This document shows, one piece after another, positions 45,683 through 58,200 of a stretch of 64,000 bases of DNA. The stretch's first letter is position 1, and every line of letters starts with the position of its first letter. The DNA is from Pleodorina starrii. Lineage: Eukaryota; Chlorophyta; Chlorophyceae; Chlamydomonadales; Volvocaceae. The position numbers and the translations under genes were made by a program. The stretch is taken from NCBI GenBank assembly GCA_030267565.1, contig BRXU01000014.1, forward strand, positions 2,330,001-2,394,000. Direction: 5' to 3'. Under the pieces are notes generated by a model, which had not been told where the DNA came from, did not search any database, and saw nothing but the letters and a program-made list of their open reading frames with translations.

Positions 45683-48600
45683 AGGGGGTGTAGAGGGGGT
45701 GTAGAGGGGATGGCTTTACTCTTTTGGGAAGGAGGGAAGGAGGGGGAGGGAGCTGCGGTGCGGTGCGGGAAGGAGGCGCGGCCCGTGCCGGCAGCGGCCT
45801 GCGCCCTTACGGTGGTGCTGGTGCTGGTGGTGGTGAATGTGGTGAATCTGGGGGTTGCGGCGGGCGTGGTCTCTGCCTCTCACTCGCTCAATGGCTTAGC
45901 GCTCGTGCGTGCTCGAAAGGTTGTGGGTGTGGTGGGTGTTGTGGTGGTGGTGGGTGTTGTTGTGTGCCCCACCCGGCCCCCGTGCTGAAGATAAAGATAA
46001 AGATGAAGATGAAGCTGGAGGAGGGAACCGCGGCGGTGGAGCACGGGTGAGGAGGTGAGGAGGTGGATGCAGCAGGTGTGTGTGAGTGTGAGTGTGTGGT
46101 CAGGGAGGGTGGCCGGCGGCAACAGCAGCAGCGACGGCGGTGGTGGCAGGTCTGGCGGGGTTTGTTGGGTTGGGGAGTAGAGTCCATTATATGTGGGGGC
46201 TCGGCTGCTGGATGGTGTGTGGGGTGATGGTGGTGGTGGTGGTGGTGGTGGTGGTGGTGATGGTGGTGGTGGTGGTGGTGGTGGTGATGGCGGCGTCATG
46301 TTGTGTTTGTTTTGATTGACTCTGCGGGAGCCAGCGGGTAACGGTCGTTACAGCGTCGGCGGCGGCGGCGGGTGGGAAGTGGATTGATCTGTTGTGTGCG
46401 TGCGGGCCTTGTTCCGGCCGCTGCGACTGTAGGGTAGGCAGCCCGTAATGTGCGTGTCTGTGTGTGCGTGTGTGTGCGTGCGCGTGTGTGTGTGTGTGTG
46501 CGTGTGCGTGCGTGTGTGCGCGTGTGTGTGTGTGCGTGCGCGTGTGTTACACCCCTCTGAGCTGCGGTACCTTCCTCTTCTTGGGTGAAACGGCGTAACG
46601 GTGCACAGGCGGGTTTGCAACGCTTGGGATGTGCGGAGGAATGAATGGAGGAGTAAAGCCAACCCTTAAGAACCTAATCTCATCTACGGTAATAAGAACC
46701 GACGTTGGGCAGGCACTGGGATGTGCGCTCGGCTCTTGGTAAGAGTAGAGATAGGGGTCGGGGATAACTGTGCCGCGTGGCTAGGGAAGGCGGGGAGAAG
46801 GGCGAGAGATTGCGTCGGCGGCGGGCGGATGTATCCATCCACCCTTCCTTCCTTCCTTCCTTCCTTCCTTGCGTCCTTCCGTCACCCGCCTCTCTGTGCG
46901 CTCCATCAAGAGCGGGAGAGGCGGTGTACGGTACCCCAACTTGCCCTGCCGTGCCGTGCCGGTCCCCGTTGTCCCCGTTCCCAACACCCAACCAACCAAC
47001 CAACCAACCGGCCGCACCGCCGGAATGGCTGCTGCCGTCTTTCCGCATCATCCAGCATCACTACCACCGATACTCAATGACTGTCATCGTCATCATCATC
47101 AGCATCATTTGCTTAATGTTGTTGCTGTTGTTGTTGGTGGTGGGAGGTGGCGTCAACTTTGAATTGGGATGCATTCAGCAACCGCGAGTGGTGACAGCGG
47201 CCAGATATGTGTTTGTGGTGGTGGCGGTGGTGGTGTAGCCACGCCGATGAGGAGGTGGTGGCCCGCCGAGGCGCCGCCGGCGGGTGCGTGCTCCTCGCCT
47301 GCGCGCTGTGTGTGTATTTGTGTATCTGTGTTTCTGTGTCTGGTCACGTGCTCTTCCCCCCCCTCCAAACAAACAGCGATGACGCGGGGGGGGCGCTGGA
47401 GGCTGTCCGCTTTTCTGCGCGGGCCCGCCCAGGCAGCTGGGAGGCCGTCGTGGCGCCTGCAAAGCGTGTGGGGAGTGGCGATGGGTGGAGGGGGAGCGCC
47501 TGTGGCCGGTGCCTGGTGGTGGGCTAGGGTGGTAGTGGTGGGTGAGGCAGGCGGGTTGGGTCCAGGGATGTATGTGCATGCATCCCCGGCCCAGCGAGAG
47601 ACCTGACCCAGACGAGACCTCGGGTCCCGAGCCGCACGGGAGGTCTGAAGCGATACGGTATACGGAGCTCCAGATGATGCGATACGATACGAGGCCCGCC
47701 GAGGGTGACGAGCTGACGACGACCCATCCCACCCGCATCCGCATGACAACATGACAAGGCTGGCCGACTGCGCGTGCCTTATCCAGTGGCAGAGTGACTT
47801 CTCAGCGGGCTGCGGGCTGGAGAGCAGAGCAGAGGTCGAATGGAGCTTGCTTACGACGATGGCAGCGCGAGCCGAGACCACGTGAATTGCCGTACGGTAT
47901 ACCCACCTGGAACTGAGCGGCATTGTTGGGGTCAACAATGCGGGCGGGGGGGGGGGGCGGGGCTGCGCCGCTTCCTTATCGGGCTGGGATGAAGGGAGGG
48001 AGGGAGGGAGGTGGGGTTCGGACTAAGGGGAGCCTCGCGCGACCCCCTCTGCCCTCTCTCGTGCATCGACATTTTGCTTCTCATGAGTACGACGTCTCGT
48101 ACGAGCATGTTCTTCATCATCGCTGCTGCGTGCACCACACACCGCGCTGCGCACCGGCACACAGATTGTATCTCTGATTCGGATCCTATTCGGATCCTAC
48201 CTCCGGAGCATGATCGCATGATAGCTACCGGTATCGAAGGAGTCTGGATTCTGGATCCGTTGTCCGTACCGAGATCCACAACGCACGTGCGGATTTAATA
48301 CCCGGCGGCTGGGAGTGGCCTGAGTCCTTGTATCCCTCAAACTCCCACCCGGGCCTTGAGCTGGGCGGCCGGGTGGGTGGCAGTGTCTGAGCCCCACTCC
48401 ACTACTGTAATATTGTTACCGCAATAGAGTTTTCCCAGACAGGCAACACGCAACGCAATGAGCAACGCAACGAGCAACACAGGAACGCAGTGCAGTACAG
48501 TGGAGTGCAGTACAGTACAGTGCAGTACACGCAGTGCTCGTCCCATGGACAACTGCCTTCTAATACTCTTCTCGCCCAAGCCCTATTCCCAACACGCTGA

Positions 48601-48704
48601 TCTGCTAGGGATGCGCTGTCTCACACCCTACCCCGGCTGGTCGTCTCCGCTACATTGCAACACCAATACACCATACAAGAACAGCACTCGTCATGTCGTC
48701 ATGC
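45683..48704. other. repeat-rich spacer between convergent genes
   Basis: This stretch lies between the stops of receptor kinase B (plus) and the MSP-domain gene (minus). It holds TGGTGG arrays (about 46223-46290), a GTGTGCGTGTG array (about 46450-46545), CTTC repeats (46845-46870), AACC repeats (46988-47010), an AGTRCAGT array (48485-48535) and two isolated exon-like segments on the minus strand. No complete gene could be assembled. Confidence 0.5.
46440..46547. repeat. GT/CA-type microsatellite
   Basis: A long imperfect GTGTGCGTGTG dinucleotide-type repeat. Confidence 0.85.
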
Positions 48705-51700
48705 TCACGGATCAGCAGCGGTGATAAAAAAGGAAGGGTTTGCCTTTTCCGCTTCCGCTTCCGCTTCCGCTTCCGCTTCCGCTTCCGCTTCCGCTTCCGC
48801 TGCCTCCTCCTCCGCCCCCTCCGGCGCTGCGTCGCTCGTCGTCCGGGGCACCTCGCCGCCACGTTCCTCGCCGGCGCCGTCGGGCCCAGCTGCGGAGCTG
48901 ACGGCGAGGTCTGCTGCCACCGAGTGCACCAGCGGCGCAGCGGCGGCGCTCGCGCCGCCGCCGTCGGCCGTCGTCGTTCGCCGTTCCGAGCTCTCCGCTG
49001 CGCTGCCTCCGCCGCCGTCCGACCTCTCCGCCGCTGGGCTCACAGCACCGCTGCCGCTGCCGCTGCCACTGCCGCCACTGCCGCCGCTGCCGCCGCAGCC
49101 GCTGGCGCCGCTACCACTGATGGCGCCCTCGCCTCCGCTGCCGTCAGTAACAGCGAAATCGCATAGACCCACGGGTCGGTCGCCACTGACCGCTGACGCA
49201 CACGACACGTCGCCAGGCAGCCCGCCTATTGTGCCGCCGCCGCCGCCGCCGTCTCCGCCACCGCTGCCGCCAGGGTGACCTTCCGCCGCCTTGCCGTTAC
49301 CTCCAGATCTCACAGCGGGCTCAGCGCCCGCTGCGGCGTCGGTCCCAGCACCAGAGGTCGAGCGCCCCTCGGCCCAGCGCTCGCCGGCGGCGGCCTTCTG
49401 CGCCGCTGCCGCCGCCGCTGCCGCCAGCGATGGGGGAGCATCGGCGGCGGCAGCGGCGTCACGCGCGCTGAGCTGCGCCGCGAGCGGCATCTCCACCGCG
49501 CTGATGCTGCCGTACCCCGCCAGGTACGACGACGACGCCGACAGCGTTGTCAGCGACGGCGACGCCGACGGCGAGGGGCACCGCCGCGGCGGCCCGCAGT
49601 GCCCCAGCGGCGCCGTCGCCCGCGCCGCCAGCGCCACCGCCTGTACGACAGGCTCCCGCGTCGCCTTGGCGGCCATTGTGGATCGCTCGGACGCCGAGCG
49701 CGGCCTCGTGCGCGCGCCGCCGCCGCCGCCAGGCGGACACACCATGCCGTACACCGGTACGGCAACCTCCCGCTCCCGTCGGTCCAGACTGGAGCTGTAT
49801 CGCAGCCGCAGCTCTCCCACCACTTCCCCGCAGTCGTAGAGTTGCACGGTCACGTCCACGCGCAGCGGCATGCCGGGTGGTACGGCATGCAGGCCGACGT
49901 GGGAGAGATCGCAGAAGGGCGCATCGGTCGCATCGATACCCACCGACAGAGTGTGGGGCCCCCGGCTGTGCAGCAGCAACCGACACCGGCGTAGCTCCCC
50001 CGGCTGCAACACGCCCAAGTCAAGCGCCACAGCGTCGAATTCCCGCCAGGCGGGGACGTACCGCGCCTCGTCGCCCTGGTCCTCCTCCGTCAGTACGGCA
50101 GTCAAGTACGACGGCGCCGGCGCCGCCGCCAGCACGCCCCACGGCGGGAGCGGCCGGCCCAGCAGGCCGGGCCGTGCGCCTGGCGGCGGCGGCGGCGGAC
50201 CGGGGTTCGGCGCCACAGCTACATGCTGCGCCGCTTCGACAGGGGAGGGTACGGCAACGTACCGCATTCGGTTGGCGCGAGCCCGTACGGCATGCTCCTT
50301 GGCCAGTCGGGCCAGCTGGTCGAGACGGTGCTTGAGGCCCCGTACGTCATTGCGGTACAGCTGCAACTGCTCCAACAGCTGCCGTACCGCCGCCACCGCC
50401 TCCTCCGCCAACATCGTGTGGCCCCAGCCGTAGCTCGACGACGACGACGACGATGCGGTGGCGGCGCCGCCGCCGCCACCGCCGCCACGGCCGCCGGCCT
50501 GCGGCGGCGGCGGCTTCCGCTGCGCGCACGCAATGGCAATCGCCAGTCGAACCAAGATGTCCTTAAACACGGGGAATCGGACCTCGACCGGATGGGGTTG
50601 CGGCCGAGGGATAACGTTGCCGCCGCCGGCGCTGCCGCCGCCGCCGCCGGCGCTGCCGCCGCCGGCGTCCACGCCAGCGGCGGGCTTGCTGAGCACTCGC
50701 GGCGCCGAGGAGGGCCGTGCCCGGGGCCCCGAGGCCGCGCTGCTGCCGCCGCCGCCGCGAGTGACCCATGGGTCTGTCTTGCTGCTGCTGCTGCTGCTTG
50801 CGGCGGCGGCGGCCGCTGCGTTGAAGATCATGGTGATATCCAGCCGGGAAGCCAACTGAGGCACGATCTGCGATTACATTGCATGCGGGGGGTACGACAG
50901 CGCTGAAGGCGGGCGGGCGCGTCCGTGACGAGCGGAGGATCGACACATGCAAACTCCCCAAATCGGAATCCGACTCCGAAGCCGGAAATCCCGGGCAAAC
51001 GCGGCGCAACACCAACGTCCCTCCCTCCCTCCCTCCAACTTGTTCACCTGGCTGCGTTTCACGGGTCAAGTACGGTAGATAAAGTTCCCTCCCTCCCTGT
51101 TGCTGCTGCCACTGATCCGCCCCTCCCCCCAACCTCCCCACCGCGTTCGTCTTTCCTTTCCCTTCCCCTCCTGGGCCCTTACCTCCAGGTCCTCCAACAA
51201 ATCCACAACTTCCGATAAACTCATCACCGGATCCAAACTACCGTTCAGCCGCCGGCCGCTGCTCGCCGCCGGCCGCTCAATCGCGCCGACGGCGTCGCCG
51301 CCGCCGACGGCGTCGCCGCCGCCGACGGCGTCGCCGCCGATGATGCTGACGCCGCCGTGGCATCTCATGCTCGTCGCCTTGCGGAGCCACATGGCGGCGA
51401 CGACGCCGCCGCCAGCGCTGCCAGAACGCTTGTTGCCGCCGCCGCTGGCGGCGGCGGCGGCGGCGACGCTGCCAGCGCTGGCTGGCCGGCCGCCGCGCGT
51501 TGCGCTGCCGCCGCCGCCACCGCTGCTAGCGCGACGCCAGGGCTCCTCCGTCGGCGGCATCGCGGGGGCGTCTGGCAGGTCCGCCGACGTCACCGGTGTA
51601 CGGAACTGCGTCGCCCTCTTGCAGTACCACCTGCAGGCAATCGAATGTGGGAGCCAATAGCGGAATGTGGCGGAATGCGGCAGAGCGTCAGGTTTGCTCC

Positions 51701-53995
51701 TTCCTACGAAAGGGTTCCTGTCTCCATCAGGTGTCTCGTTCAGGAGATCAGGACGCGTCGTGCTGTGCTCTTTGTGCTGTGCTGCCTGCCGTACCTGTAC
51801 AGGTAGGAAATGGGGCCAATGTGCGCGCGCGCCGGCACGCGCAGCGGCACGCCGTGCTGCCCCTGTCGGTTGGCGGTTTGGAAGTTGCTGTCGTACAGAC
51901 ACACCACCTGCACGCAGCACGGAGGCGCGAAGCGAGCGCGGGTGGACCAACCACCGACCGATACGGGCAAGGATGAGGAACACGCGTCGCCTGCCGTACC
52001 CCGTGTGCCGTACCCCGCCTGCCGTGCCCAGGCACGAGAAGCTGCCAGGCGGGCCAGGCGAGGCGCCGAATAACGAGCACCCGCAGCCAGAAGAAGGAAG
52101 ACGGGCCCCATGCTCCCACCTCTCCCACCTCTCCCACTTCTCCCATCTCTCCCACCTCTCCCACTTCTCCCATCTCTCCCACCTCTCCCACCTTTTGGCC
52201 GTCCGCCCCACTCCCTCTCCCGAGCGGCACACACCCGGGCCGAAGCACAGCGGGGCCGCTCAACCACACACACACCCCACCATCATCCGCCATCCTGCTC
52301 GTCCTCCATACTTCCGTGCATCCGTACATTCGTGCTTGGGTGCCCCCAACCCCTCCCCTCATCACCCCCCTCACCGCACCTCAAGCTCAGCGCCCTCCCA
52401 CGCGGATAGCGCCCGGACCACCACCTCCGGCCGCCGCGCCACCTGCCGTACAGCCCGCGATGACTCCGCCGCCGCCGCCGCCGCCGCACCCACATTCGCC
52501 CTGCTGACCGCGACTGCTGCTGCGGCGGCACCGCCACTGCTGCCGCCGCCGTCGGCAGTGGCGCTCTTCACACGTCTTCTCACGACCGGCCCCCCAAGCC
52601 CTTCCAGCCCCCTTGCCTCCTCCTCCGCCGCCGCCACCTCAGCGGCAGCCCCGACGTGCCGCGCCTGCAGCGCCGTTTGCCCCCCTGCAGTGGCGCCCCT
52701 GGCCCTGCCCGCATCGGCAAGTCCCTTGCCGCCGGCGGCGGCAGCGGCGGCGCGATCCGGAGCCCCGCCGGCGGCGGCGGGCCTGCGGCGGCAAGGCGAC
52801 GCCGTGGCACGCGCCGCCGCCGCCGCCGCCGGGGCGCCGCCGCAGGCGGGTGCTTGATGGCCGGTAGCGCCGACGGAACCGGTCGCCGCCCCCGGGTGCG
52901 GAGGTGGAGAGCTGCGTGGCGCTGCGTGTGCCGCCGCCGTCGGTGGTGGTTTCGGAGGTACGACCGGCCCCTTGGGCGGCGCCGTCGGCCTCCTTGGAAT
53001 GGTGGGCTTCGGCGGCGCCGACTTCGGGACCGTGCCCCTGGCGGCCGCCGCCAGCCTCTCCGCCACCGCCCTGGCGGCCGCCTCCGTCTTCGCCGTCGTC
53101 GCCATCGTCGCCGTCGTCGCGGCGGCGGCGGCGGCGGCATCGGCGGCGGTGGGACGCGATGTCGTCGCGGCGCCCTTCGCCGCCTTCGCCGCGGGTTGCG
53201 TCGTACTGGACGTACTGGACGTAAAGTGCGCCGCTGGAAGGCTGACGGAGGCGGCGAGGTGCGATGGCGGCGGCGGCGAAGGTCCGCACAGGCCCAGACT
53301 GGCGGCGGCGGCGGCAGCCGCAGCGTGTCCCGATGCGGTCGGGGCTGGGATCATGGGGGACGGCGTTCTGGGGCCGGCGTTTGGTGCCTCTCCTCGGGCG
53401 GGACAGACGGTCAGGGAGCTATGTTGTGCGGGTAGGTTGGTGAGGGAGCGGCAGGCGTGGAGGATGGACGGTGGTCCGGTGCTAGCGCCGGCGGCGGTGA
53501 TGGTGGCGCTGGCGGTGCCGCTGCCAGGGCCGCTCGCCACCCGCTGCCGGAAGAGCGCGTAGGCGTGCGTCGGCGGGTGAAGGGCGCTCCGGCTCTGGTG
53601 GCTGCGAGACAGGAGACCGAAGGGGTAGGAAGGTGGTTTTGGGCGGGGGTTGGGGAGTTTGTGCATGTGGGTGTGGTGGCGGGCGGCGAGAGGCGAGGGC
53701 AGGGAGGGAGGGAGTTCGCTGGGGCATGGTTTTGGGCAAGATTTGGGGTGCCTGAAACTGCCATCCAAGGTGAATTGTGTGAATTAGCAGCGAGAGCTGC
53801 AGACCTTTGGTGAGCGGCGTCCAGCACGAGGTTTAGGAGCTCCGGCAGGGGCCGGTCCGACTTAGAATCGCCACCCTCTAAACCGAGTACGCCTGAGCGG
53901 TCCATAAAGTAAGATCCATACGAATTGTTTGTAGCCAAATTGTGGCTCTGGGCTGATGAAGCCGAGAACGGTCGGGTCCGCGTTGAATGTGCCAT
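48705..53995 (-). CDS. large low-complexity protein with an MSP/ASH-like domain
   Basis: Five exons join in frame (1378 residues): 53805-53995, 52380-53601, 51795-51907, 51183-51630, 48705-50867. The start is the ATG at 53995 (MAHSTRTRPFSASSAQ). The long second exon is Ala/Pro/Thr-rich. Later exons contain a helical pair, MSLSEVVDLLEDLE with VPQLASRLD, and VRFPVFKDILVRLAIAIACA, then a short coiled coil (VRQLLEQLQLY). Residues about 935-1034 (LDLGVLQPGELRRCRLLLHS, LRVDVTVQLYDCGEVVGELR, VAVPVYG) have the alternating strand pattern of the MSP/ASH immunoglobulin-like fold common in ciliary and centrosomal proteins. The tail is Gly/Ser/Ala-rich and ends in about ten Glu-Ala pairs. A role in the flagellum is plausible but inferred only from that fold; I cannot name a family. 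Confidence 0.77.
48759..48802 (-). repeat. TTCCGC hexanucleotide repeat, coding (Glu-Ala)n
   Basis: TTCCGC repeats about eight to nine times on the plus strand; on the gene strand it encodes alternating Glu and Ala near the C-terminus of the MSP-domain protein. Such an array is likely to vary in length between strains. Confidence 0.85.
51284..51336 (-). repeat. in-frame 18-bp repeat encoding GGGDAV
   Basis: GCCGACGGCGTCGCCGCC occurs three times in tandem within the exon 51183-51630 and encodes three GG(G)DAV units. Confidence 0.85.
52108..52197. repeat. CTCCCACCT minisatellite in an intron
   Basis: About nine units of CTCCCA(C/T)CT or CTCCCACTT lie in tandem within the intron 51908-52379 of the MSP-domain gene. 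Confidence 0.85.
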
Positions 53996-54042
53996 GGTCG
54001 CCAATTATTGCTACGTGTTATCCTTCCTTAAATTTGAAAGAG

Positions 54043-54056
54043 CGATATATATTTAT
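54043..54056 (-). promoter_or_regulatory. TATA-like element upstream of the MSP-domain gene
   Basis: On the minus strand AATAAATATATATCG lies about 50-60 bases before the start codon at 53995, in an otherwise GC-rich region. It is a candidate TATA box, or merely an AT-rich 5' UTR segment. Confidence 0.35.
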
Positions 54057-55170
54057 TAAGTTTCATATTGTCTAGTGCTACGTACTCGTTTAGAGCTTCC
54101 GAGCGACGAAGTTGTTATGCATAAAACCGGTCCCAGGAAGAGGCAGAAACAATAATGAGTCAAGGTGATTAAATTACCGTCTTTCGCTACGGTTGGATTC
54201 ATCCCGTGCCTTCGTCAAATTTTTAGAGGGCTGCAACAGCACCAACCGTTTCGGGTTCGGAGCTACCGTACATGCTGCCGCAGGGTCGCAGGACTAAATG
54301 CTTGCCTGCAGCCCCGCTCCTACAGACTTTCGCCTGATCCCTATTGCAGCTGAACTGAAAGGGCCAACGAGGAGCTTTAAAAGCTGCTTGCATCAGCGTG
54401 AGACCGCCACGTGAAACCGGGGCACCGAGTCCGGAGCAGGGTGGAGTCCGGAGCAATACATCGGATGACGGAACTGGGGTGCCGATACCCTCTCCTCTCC
54501 TCTCCGCTGAAATGGCGGAAGGATGGCCGTAACCGGCTGGCTGGGTCCCTCCTTGAACCCCCTAGCCGACCGGGGGCGCCGACCGAATCGCGCCGTACAG
54601 CCACGTCAACATTCGTCCAAAGCAGAGGGCGCCCTCCTCTCCCACTCCGCCACCCGCCGCACCTGCGATGCATTCTTCCGCCTCCGTGTCAACCAACCGA
54701 CCGACCAACCCCCACTTCAAACCTTGCGTCGCGTTTCGAACCCCCACTTCAAACCGTGAACCGCAACTCGGACCGGGACCCGCAGCAAGCTCAGCTAACC
54801 TCTTTGCTTTCCCCCTCACGTGTTTTTTGTTCATAGGGAACTGCCTTCATCCCGCCGGCTCACGCCCGCCGCCTCCCCTCCCCTCCTCTCCCGTCCGTCG
54901 CTGTTCGCTCTTCCGACGCCGCGGGGCCTTCCATTCCCCTCCCCCCCCCCGACACTCCGCCCGTCCTCCCCTCCTCCCCATCCTCCTTCCTCCCTCTCGC
55001 CTTCCTCCGCCTCCTCCTCTTCATCCGCACAAAACGACGGCAGCCTCTTCCTCCACAGCCCCTCCCCCCCCGCCTCGCTCTAACCCCATACGGGGCTGCC
55101 CGGCGGGAAGCAGTACAACATGGCGTCAGTACGACCTGCCGCGGCAGTACAACCTGAGGGCAGTACAAGA

Positions 55171-55191
55171 AACCCTTAAAACCCTAAAACC
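55171..55191. repeat. telomere-like block in HslU 3' flank
   Basis: AACCCTTAAAACCCTAAAAC (TTTTAGGG on the HslU strand) lies within 35 bases of the stop codon. Confidence 0.6.
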
Positions 55192-55202
55192 TTGTTGTGA
55201 CC

Positions 55203-58200
55203 TCACAGCACGTATCTGGACAGGTCCTGCTTCTTCAGCAGATCGTCCAACTTGCGATGTACGAGCTCCTCGTCCACGACGTACTCGTACCTGCCGTACA
55301 CAAACACGAGGGATGATTGCTGGGGTCATTTTGTTTTGACTAAAGCATCTTCTGTTACGGGTCCAACCGCTCAGGAGAGCAGCAGCACGGGGATCAGGTG
55401 GATCTATCAAATAGCGTTGGAATGTCGTACATACACACACACGTGAAACCGCAAACCGCAAACCGCAGGCGAGGTGGTGGCAGGTGGGCAACTGAAACCG
55501 CAGCACTGGGGAGATGGGCAACTGAAAGGAAGGAGGCCACAACAACGAACCCTGCGACATCCTCCCGTCCCCTCCCTCCCCAGCCCCCCTCCCTCCCCAC
55601 GCAGCCGCCACCCACGTCTGCCGCCCCTCCGCCCGCGCCTCCGCCACCCTCTCCGGCGCTCCGAAACTGATGTCGGCCATCACCCTCTCCAGGATGGTGT
55701 GCAGCCTCCTCGCCCCGATGTTGTCCAGCAGCCGGTTGGCCTGCTCGGCCAGGGAGGCGGCGGCGCGGATGGCGCCGTCCGTGAACACCAGCGACACACC
55801 CTCTGTGGCCAACAGCTCCTGGGGGTGAGGGAAGGGAAGGGGAGTTTGAAAGGGAGGGGACCGCAGCGGAGGCGGAGATGGCGTTAGCGAACGGACCCGG
55901 AACCCAGGGGGGGGGAAGGGGAGGGGACAGGGGAGGGGAGGGGACCGGGAAGGGGATGGGGAGGGAAAGGTAGAACGAAGGGGGAGAGGGCGTGAAGAAG
56001 GATCGTGAGGCTATGAGTGGGAGTGGAAGTGGGAAGGGTAGAGGTAGGGGCAGGGGGAGATGGAGAACAACGCAATCCCGCGCGTTCATGCAAGTCATCA
56101 TACGTATTATGCCACGCGGCTCCGGCCCGCCCTTGTCGCTACCAGTCACGCTCTCACGCAGCCGCCCACCCACCCACCCACCCACCCAGCCAACCAGGCA
56201 CCCACCCACCGACCCACCCACCCAACCACCCAGGACCCCAGTCGCTCACCCCCAAGGGCCAACTCGCTGACGCCGTCTCCGTCCCTTCGCTGCGGTATCT
56301 TTCTTCTCGTAAACCCCCCCCAACCCCCCCGACCCCCCCAACCCCCCTACCCACCCCCCCACCTGCTGTTGGCGGATCATGTTGTTGTCGGGTTCTGTGA
56401 GGATGCGGTAAAAGTCCTCCGCGGTGAGACCCTTGAGCTCTACCCGGATGGGAAGACGACCCTGGGGGGGGGGGGGTGCGGGTTGAGGGTGGGTGGGTAG
56501 TGTGGGGGGTAGTGTGTGTATGGTGTTGTACACTGCCGTACCCGCCATGCCGTACCCCCACCCAACCATACACCGGCAAGCACCCGCCCCCCTGAACCAC
56601 CTCTCCCCCGCCCCCTGCCCCCCCTCTCAACGCAGCTACCTGCAGCTCCGCGAGCATATCCGACGGCTTGGCTGTGTGGAATGCCCCCGAGCAGATGAAC
56701 AGCACGTGCTCTGTGGATACGTTGCCGTGTTTGGTGGGTACGACACTGCCCTCGATGATGGGCAGTAGGTCCCGCTGCACCCCCTCGCTGCTCACTCCGC
56801 CGCCGGTCACCACGCGGCCGCTGCTGGGATCCACGATCTTGTCGATCTGGGGGGGGGGAGAGGAGGGGAGGGGAGAAGGTCAGGGAGTGATAAGCTCCTT
56901 TATATAAAAAAAGGCACTGCGGACGTTGTTGATCAAGCTGCGACCGCCGCTGAACCTCCGGAGGGGAAGGGGGTTATCCATGTATAAGCCGGAGCCCGTG
57001 GCCCAGGGGTGTGTGCGTGGGTGTGTGGGGGCGTGCAGCAACCCAGCCGGGGCACCGAGATGACCGGGAAGCCCCAGGGGGTCTCGAGAAGTGGGACCGC
57101 CGAGAGAAACAACCAACGAATGGACCTGCTTTCGCGCCCGGAGTACGCGGAGTCCAAAACCGGGAGGAGCCCTCGTAGCGGAGTACCGATCAACCAAGTA
57201 ATGACGGACGATGGTGGCTGCTTTGTTCGGTTGGTCCAGGTGTGGGCCATCGAGGAACCGTCTCTGTCCGTCCATCCACTCAACCTGCCGCCTCGCTCAA
57301 AGCTTGCCCGAAAGAAGGAATTCCTAGAAGATGCCCTGGTCATTCTATTTTCCGTGTGCTTATTTTCCGTGAGGACGAAACCGCGTACTAGAACGAGAAG
57401 GTAGCAACGATGCCGACTGCCTGCGAGTTGATGTAGGCCGCAATAAGTACCGCTGAACCGCCAACAAACAAACACGAAAAGGCGAGAAAACAACGGGGAA
57501 CAATGCTACGGGGAGCTGATGTCGTACTTTCATCACTTTCGGGTGCCCAAAGTACGGCGCATGGTTTACATGGTTTACAAGGTTTACGAAGCGAACGACG
57601 TCCAGTTACTTGGTGCTTCCAAGGTCCCAAGGGGCATGGACAGTATCTGGTTCCGCGTTAAGGGTAGCGCCCTCGATTTGAATGAGCGAAATGTGGTGAT
57701 AGGCGCGTGCTACATGGCTCCCTGCAGCTCTCAGCTGTATAGGCGAGTGGGGCATCGGGCCCCTGCGAACCCCACAACACGGGTGATGAACCGCCTTAAA
57801 GCACTCATTCAGCGCTATCAGACGCCGCAGGATGAACTTCTTTTGCTCGGTGACCTGAACGCCAGGGTTGCTAATCTGAGTGAGGTCCCTGATCAATTGG
57901 CGGTCAACGAATTAGAGGATCACGCCCAGGTGCAAATAGGGAACTCTAGCCTTTTCCGCAACCTCCCAATGAGGCGCAGCCAAGATGCGGCGTCAAATGA
58001 GTTTGGCAGAGCCCTTGTTGAGCTTTGTAAGGAATTTGAACTGATCATCCTGAACGGACGGGTACGTGGGGACACGGAAGGACGCTATACCTTCCAGCAT
58101 AAGAACGGCACAGGCATGAGCATGATCGATCTGTTTGTTGTATCACCCGCCCTTTTTCCTAAGGCGTTATGGCTCGAGGTGCTGGATGTCCCGGTTGTTT

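Larger units (their letters stand above)
53996..55202. other. spacer between the HslU stop and the MSP-domain gene start
   Basis: Both neighbours are on the minus strand, so this holds the HslU 3' UTR and the promoter of the MSP-domain gene. A telomere-like AACCCTTAAAACCCTAAAAC block is at 55171-55191, just past the HslU stop. Two copies of CCCACTTCAAACC lie near 54710 and 54742. No gene is seen. Confidence 0.5.

Noticed and set aside
48955..50906. Several long plus-strand open frames rich in Arg, Ala and Pro
   Set aside because: They are antisense to the last exon of the MSP-domain gene, which has the coherent splice chain and fold.
57519..57588. ATG at 57519 as the LINE protein start
   Set aside because: It lies upstream of the proposed left target duplication, and the encoded residues before about 57591 do not resemble an endonuclease. 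It is probably flanking sequence that happens to be open.
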